IMG/VR virus record: IMGVR_UViG_3300027906_000022
Span: 1 to 53,892 of that record
Length of the DNA stretch: 53,892 nucleotides
DNA from: a virus
Direction: 5' to 3' (one strand)
A model generated the notes under the pieces. That model was not told the origin of the DNA. It ran no database searches and was given only the letters and a program-made list of their open reading frames with translations. Positions 53,029-53,892 of the stretch are shown here, in pieces; positions within the stretch are counted from its first letter, which is position 1, and each line of letters begins with the position of its first letter. The translations under genes and the position numbers were made by a program.

Positions 53029-53057
53029 ATACAAAAATATATTGATAATATAATAAA
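53028..53057 (+). promoter_or_regulatory. Plus-strand promoter motif, copy 4
   Basis: AATACAA (53028-53034), 8 nt, TGATAATATAATAAA (53043-53057). The next ATG is at 53062. If TATAAT (53049-53054) is a -10 element, transcription would start at about 53061, giving an essentially leaderless mRNA. Confidence 0.7.
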
Positions 53058-53061
53058 ATTT

Positions 53062-53241
53062 ATGCAAAAAATATTTAAAAAAGTAGATAAAACTACAATT
53101 AAACTAAATAATATAATCTATAAAGGTTATACACTATCAGAACTTCCACCGTCGTTCGCATTTATTTATAATGAAGACAATGAAAACTTCGGTATTCAAT
53201 CATGGTTTAACTACAAAGGTCTTACCTATGTTGCCAAGTAA
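53062..53241 (+). CDS. Hypothetical 59-aa protein
   Basis: ATG at 53062, TAA at 53239. MQKIFKKVDKTTIKLNNIIYKGYTLSE... ending KGLTYVAK. Small beta-type basic protein. The first codon lies 5 nt after the motif. It is preferred over the longer overlapping frame that begins at 53171. Confidence 0.6.
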   Translation: MQKIFKKVDKTTIKLNNIIYKGYTLSELPPSFAFIYNEDNENFGIQSWFNYKGLTYVAK

Positions 53242-53242
53242 C

Positions 53243-53476
53243 ATGAAAGAATTATGCCTCTATGTAAAAAAGGCGAGAAAACAGGCGGCGAACGAGCATA
53301 GGCGTTCCGTTGCTCACCACGGAGAATGTAACGGACTTACGGATTCTGAATACAATTGTGTTAGAATCAGGGGTAAGAAAACATTTTCTCAACAACGTAA
53401 GTTCGTACACTCCAAAATGTGGTCAGTTTATAATGAAAAATATGATTTAAAACAACTTAAAAAAGTAATAAAATGA
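53243..53476 (+). CDS. Hypothetical basic protein with GC-rich segment
   Basis: 77 aa from the ATG at 53243, 1 nt after the previous stop; I reject the longer frame to 53171 because it would overlap that gene. Residues about 12-35 (RKQAANEHRRSVAHHGECNG) are coded by markedly GC-rich DNA (about 53275-53345), unlike the surroundings. Basic, no known family. Confidence 0.55.
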   Translation: MKELCLYVKKARKQAANEHRRSVAHHGECNGLTDSEYNCVRIRGKKTFSQQRKFVHSKMWSVYNEKYDLKQLKKVIK

Positions 53477-53757
53477 GTGATTCAGTAAAAAAATGGCATG
53501 AAATGATGGAAGAAGAAGCTCTTAAAAAAGAAATACAAGAACAAAATAACGTTCATATAAAAGAAGTAGTATATGTATGGGTGTTAGATTTTGAAGACGG
53601 CAAAGTATATTGTTATGATAAATGGAATCCAGATTTAATGTCTTGTGAAGATTTTTTAATAGCAGTAGGACACCCTATAACTAATTGTGAATGGATGGTG
53701 AGTAAAACTAAAGATGTAAATTACGTAATAGGAAATTCATATAGTGACGGTAGTTAA
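53473..53757 (+). CDS. Hypothetical acidic protein
   Basis: 94 aa. An acidic helix (about 1-30) precedes an alpha/beta domain with Trp and Cys (YVWVLDFEDGKVYCYDKWNPDLMSCEDF). It starts with an ATGA overlap with the preceding gene. No family recognised. Confidence 0.6.
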   Translation: MSDSVKKWHEMMEEEALKKEIQEQNNVHIKEVVYVWVLDFEDGKVYCYDKWNPDLMSCEDFLIAVGHPITNCEWMVSKTKDVNYVIGNSYSDGS

Positions 53758-53892
53758 ATCTACGGCTATATAATCTAGACGAGTAGCTCAAATAGGGTTA
53801 AGGAGAAATAGGAGGCGAAAGCCACACTAACTCTTGTAATCGCGTGAGTGAATTGCTAGTGGAACTAGGTATGGACAGATTAAAGGCGATTT
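53758..53892 (+). ncRNA. Structured non-coding RNA candidate (cut by window end)
   Basis: Gene-free and clearly more GC-rich than neighbours. It holds a GNRA hairpin GGC-GAAA-GCC (53814-53823), a hairpin CTAG-TGGAA-CTAG (53856-53868), pairing ACTC/GAGT, and a tRNA D-arm-like TAGCTCA...GGGTTAAGGAG (53784-53805). TATAAT lies at 53769-53774. Could be a large phage RNA or a ribozyme; it continues beyond the window. Confidence 0.4.

Noticed and set aside
53171-53476. Long form (101 aa) of the 77-aa gene
   Set aside because: It would overlap a well-placed 59-aa gene that follows promoter copy 4; the ATG at 53243 is 1 nt after that stop.
1-53892. Stop-codon reassignment
   Set aside because: TAA, TAG and TGA all end complete, well-spaced genes, so a standard bacterial code explains the reading frames.

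Overview
The window looks like part of the genome of a lytic, tailed, podovirus-type phage of a Bacteroidota (probably flavobacterial) host. The DNA is very AT-rich. Most genes lack a Shine-Dalgarno sequence and start after an A/T-only leader. Secreted proteins at one end carry signal peptides ending in -NAQ or -YSQ and an SC lipobox, which are typical Bacteroidota export signals. There is no rRNA, host metabolism, integrase or transposase. A marine origin and kinship with Bacteroidota podoviruses (possibly the Crassvirales side of them) are inferences from protein families and gene order, not from a database search. Both ends cut through features, so this is a segment of a larger genome.

Minus strand, 50731 down to 1 (late genes, in transcription order). 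A tail-fibre module comes first (50731-39622): four fibre-like proteins, two ending in S74-type chaperone domains, plus three small proteins. Next is a chaperonin pair, GroEL followed by GroES (39211-37402). A long run of small, mostly unrecognised, probably virion-associated genes follows (37405-30633). It includes a zinc-protease-like protein, a three-TM-type holin and a two-domain GroES-like protein. Then comes the packaging and head block: small-terminase candidate, large terminase, portal, scaffold candidate and major capsid protein. The tail and ejection block (23210-2087) follows the T7 order of tube proteins and internal virion proteins: gp11-like, gp12-like (split in two), GNAT-like gp13 position, gp14-like, gp15-like and a 3201-residue protein in the gp16 position. 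Last are an M15 peptidase (endolysin or virion peptidase) and a tail of small, exported or membrane proteins that overlap start-to-stop.

Plus strand, 51083-53757 (probable early genes). About a dozen very small unknown genes lie in four short transcription units. Each unit is preceded by an almost identical two-part motif, AATACAA-N8-TGATAATATAATAAA. This is the most striking unexplained regulatory signal in the window. In three of the four copies the start codon lies only 4-10 nt after the motif. Between units there is an operator-like cluster of TGACA repeats and a tRNA-like fold, and the window ends in a more GC-rich, apparently structured non-coding stretch. A 351-nt gene-free divergent region separates the two arms.

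The second most notable signal is a probable programmed -1 frameshift at the end of the gp14-like internal protein gene. A GGGAAAG slippery heptamer sits in phase, immediately before the stop codon. A GC-rich hairpin follows, and the -1 frame stays open for 49 more codons that fill what otherwise looks like an intergenic gap.
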